Shown in pieces: positions 5,473-6,722 of a stretch of DNA of 6,722 nt. Source of the DNA: a bacterium (GTDB taxonomy: Bacteria > Krumholzibacteriota > Krumholzibacteria > LZORAL124-64-63); assembly GCA_021767885.1 (NCBI GenBank), contig JAASSM010000107.1, positions 1-6,722 of the forward strand, written 5' to 3'. The translations under genes and the position numbers were made by a program. The notes below the pieces were generated by a model that saw only the letters and a list, made by a program, of their open reading frames with translations, was not told where the DNA came from and made no database searches. Positions within the stretch are counted from its first letter, which is position 1, and every line of letters begins with the position of its first letter.

Positions 5473-6329
5473 CGGGGGCGCGGCCGCCGTTGCTGCGCCG
5501 GTTCCTGCAGGCGGGCATCGTGCCGAGGCTGGTGGCCATCCTGGTGGGCGTGCCCTGCCTCTACGTGATCACCGACCGCGGCGACATCTTCTTCCTGCTG
5601 CTGGTGGACCTGATCATCCTGCTCGGCCTGACGGAGTTCTTCCACTTCATGGAGGCCAAGGGCTTCCGCCCGTCCCGCCTGCTGGGCTACGCGGCGGCGG
5701 TGGCCGTGACCCTGCACGTGTTCCATGGCGGGCCGGCACTGACGCTGATCGTCACCGCCATCCTCGTGCTGATCATGATCCGCGAGGTGTTCCGGCCCCA
5801 CGTGGAGGAGGCCCTCACCAACATCGCCGTCACCGTGCTCGGGGTGATGTACGTGGGCTGGCTGGGCAGCCATTTCGTGCTGCTGCGCGAGTTGCCCGCC
5901 AGCCGTGGACTGGACGATGCCCTGGGCGCGGAGCTGGTCTTCTTCGCCGCGCTCATGATCTGGGCCTGCGACACGGCGGCCTACGTGGTGGGGATCCTGG
6001 TGGGCGGCCGCAAGCTCATCCCCCACGTCAGCCCCAGCAAGACCTGGTCGGGGGCCGTCGGCGGCGTGGCGGGAGGGACCCTGGCCGGCTGGCTCTGCGC
6101 CATCACCTTCCTGGGGGTGGTCACGCCGCTGGCTGGTGCGCTGCTGGGCCTGGCCAGCGCGGTGCTCGGGCAGCTTGGCGACCTGGTCGAGTCGCTGCTC
6201 AAGCGCGATGCCGGGCTCAAGGACTCCGCCCAGCTCATCCCCGGCCACGGGGGGATCCTCGACCGCGTGGACTCCCTCCTGTTCACCGTGCCCATGCTCT
6301 ACTACTGGTTCCGTTTCGTGGGGTTGTGA
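5469..6329 (+). CDS. cdsA: Phosphatidate cytidylyltransferase (CDP-diacylglycerol synthase)
   Basis: CdsA joins CTP and phosphatidic acid to CDP-diacylglycerol, the precursor of all phosphatidylethanolamine, phosphatidylglycerol and cardiolipin, in the inner membrane. The 286-aa product is strongly hydrophobic, with about eight likely membrane segments, for example near 20-35, 39-57, 72-85, 88-104, 118-134, 153-178, 196-216 and 219-236. The cytidylyltransferase core shows CDTAAYVVG (167-175), HVSPSKTWSGAVGG (186-199), and the full PROSITE-type signature from Ser242 to Asp268, including SLLKRDAGLKDS and PGHGGILDRVD. The GTG start at 5469 overlaps the uppS stop by four bases; upstream there is only a weak GGGG (5457-5460), so translation is probably coupled. 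The frame remains open upstream inside uppS, but those codons are a shadow of UppS. The stop shares its last base with the dxr ATG (TGATG). Confidence 0.95.
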   Translation: MTGARPPLLRRFLQAGIVPRLVAILVGVPCLYVITDRGDIFFLLLVDLIILLGLTEFFHFMEAKGFRPSRLLGYAAAVAVTLHVFHGGPALTLIVTAILVLIMIREVFRPHVEEALTNIAVTVLGVMYVGWLGSHFVLLRELPASRGLDDALGAELVFFAALMIWACDTAAYVVGILVGGRKLIPHVSPSKTWSGAVGGVAGGTLAGWLCAITFLGVVTPLAGALLGLASAVLGQLGDLVESLLKRDAGLKDSAQLIPGHGGILDRVDSLLFTVPMLYYWFRFVGL

Positions 6330-6722
6330 TGGCGCTCTACCCGTTCGCTCCGCCACGGCGGCTGCCCGAGCCGCTCTCCCTGGCCGTCCTGGGCGCCACC
6401 GGCAGCATCGGCGAGCAGACCCTCGACCTGGTGCGGATGTTCCCGGACCGGCTGCACCTGACCGCGGTGGCCGTCCATCGCCGCTGGGAGGATCTCGCCC
6501 GGGCCCTCGCCGACGTGCCGGGGCCGGCCCCCCTGGTGGTGGTGGAGGATCCCGGCGCCCGGGACGCCGCCGCCCGGGCGGGCGTCTTCGGCGCGCGGCT
6601 CCTGCCGGACGCCGGCGCCACGGCGCTGGCCGCCATGCCCGAGTCCGGCGCGGTGGTGGTCAACGGGATCGTGGGGGCGGCGGGCCTGGCGCCCACCCTG
6701 GCGGCCGCGGGCCGCGGGGCGC
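6329..6722 (+). CDS. dxr: 1-deoxy-D-xylulose-5-phosphate reductoisomerase, N-terminal part (3' end outside window)
   Basis: Dxr (IspC) rearranges and reduces 1-deoxyxylulose-5-phosphate to methylerythritol phosphate with NADPH, the committed step of the MEP isoprenoid pathway whose products UppS uses. The 131 visible codons are open to the window edge, about a third of the roughly 390-aa family. After about 16 extra residues, the Rossmann strand and NADPH loop appear as LAVLGATGSIGEQTLDLV (18-35), with GATGSIG at 22-28. VVVNGIVGAAGLAPTLAA near residues 109-126 matches the family's AIVGAAGLLPTL region before the metal-binding site, which lies beyond the window. The ATG overlaps the cdsA stop by one base (TGATG), and the uppS-cdsA-dxr order is the conserved one. 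No clear Shine-Dalgarno is visible beyond GTGGGG at 6319-6323, so coupling is likely. Confidence 0.95.
   Translation, partial: MALYPFAPPRRLPEPLSLAVLGATGSIGEQTLDLVRMFPDRLHLTAVAVHRRWEDLARALADVPGPAPLVVVEDPGARDAAARAGVFGARLLPDAGATALAAMPESGAVVVNGIVGAAGLAPTLAAAGRGA

Overview
This window is a GC-rich stretch of bacterial chromosome in which every gene reads left to right. It holds a housekeeping cluster of translation, nucleotide and envelope-lipid genes, and no sign of mobile elements, CRISPR, tRNA/rRNA genes or foreign DNA. Codon use is uniformly GC-rich and looks the same in every gene. The order rpsB-tsf-pyrH-frr-uppS-cdsA-dxr is a conserved bacterial cluster. Seeing the MEP-pathway gene dxr and the lipid genes uppS and cdsA directly behind it points to a free-living bacterium. 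The short EF-Ts (197 aa, against about 283 in E. coli) and the GTG and TTG starts argue against a typical gammaproteobacterium. A GC-rich, less-studied phylum (for example Gemmatimonadota-, Eisenbacteria- or Krumholzibacteriota-like) is a guess only; a protein search would decide it.

Layout. Bases 1-725 are the C-terminal two thirds of mtnA (methionine salvage). A good sigma-70-type promoter match lies across the end of mtnA (700-728). It is followed by a hairpin with a T-tract (762-782) and a long structured leader that runs to the GTG start of rplM at 910. rplM (L13) and rpsI (S9, TTG start) form a tight pair. The 110-base gap between rpsI and rpsB contains a long, nearly perfect stem-loop (1754-1815) with no T-tract, a candidate translational or processing element. 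After it, rpsB, tsf, pyrH, frr, uppS, cdsA and dxr follow with gaps of 25 bases or less, or with 1-4 base stop/start overlaps. dxr runs off the right edge.

How the genes work together. L13, S9 and S2 are ribosomal proteins, EF-Ts recycles EF-Tu, and RRF (frr) recycles ribosomes after termination. UMP kinase supplies UDP for RNA, DNA and sugar-nucleotide synthesis. UppS makes the C55 lipid carrier for peptidoglycan, CdsA makes CDP-diacylglycerol for phospholipids, and Dxr makes MEP, the source of the isoprenoids UppS consumes. The cluster thus couples ribosome production to cell-envelope growth.

I found no new biological system here. The points worth a second look are the two leader regions (before rplM and before rpsB), unusual start signals, and a few protein-level departures (S2 and UppS tails, the PyrH glycine-loop substitution).
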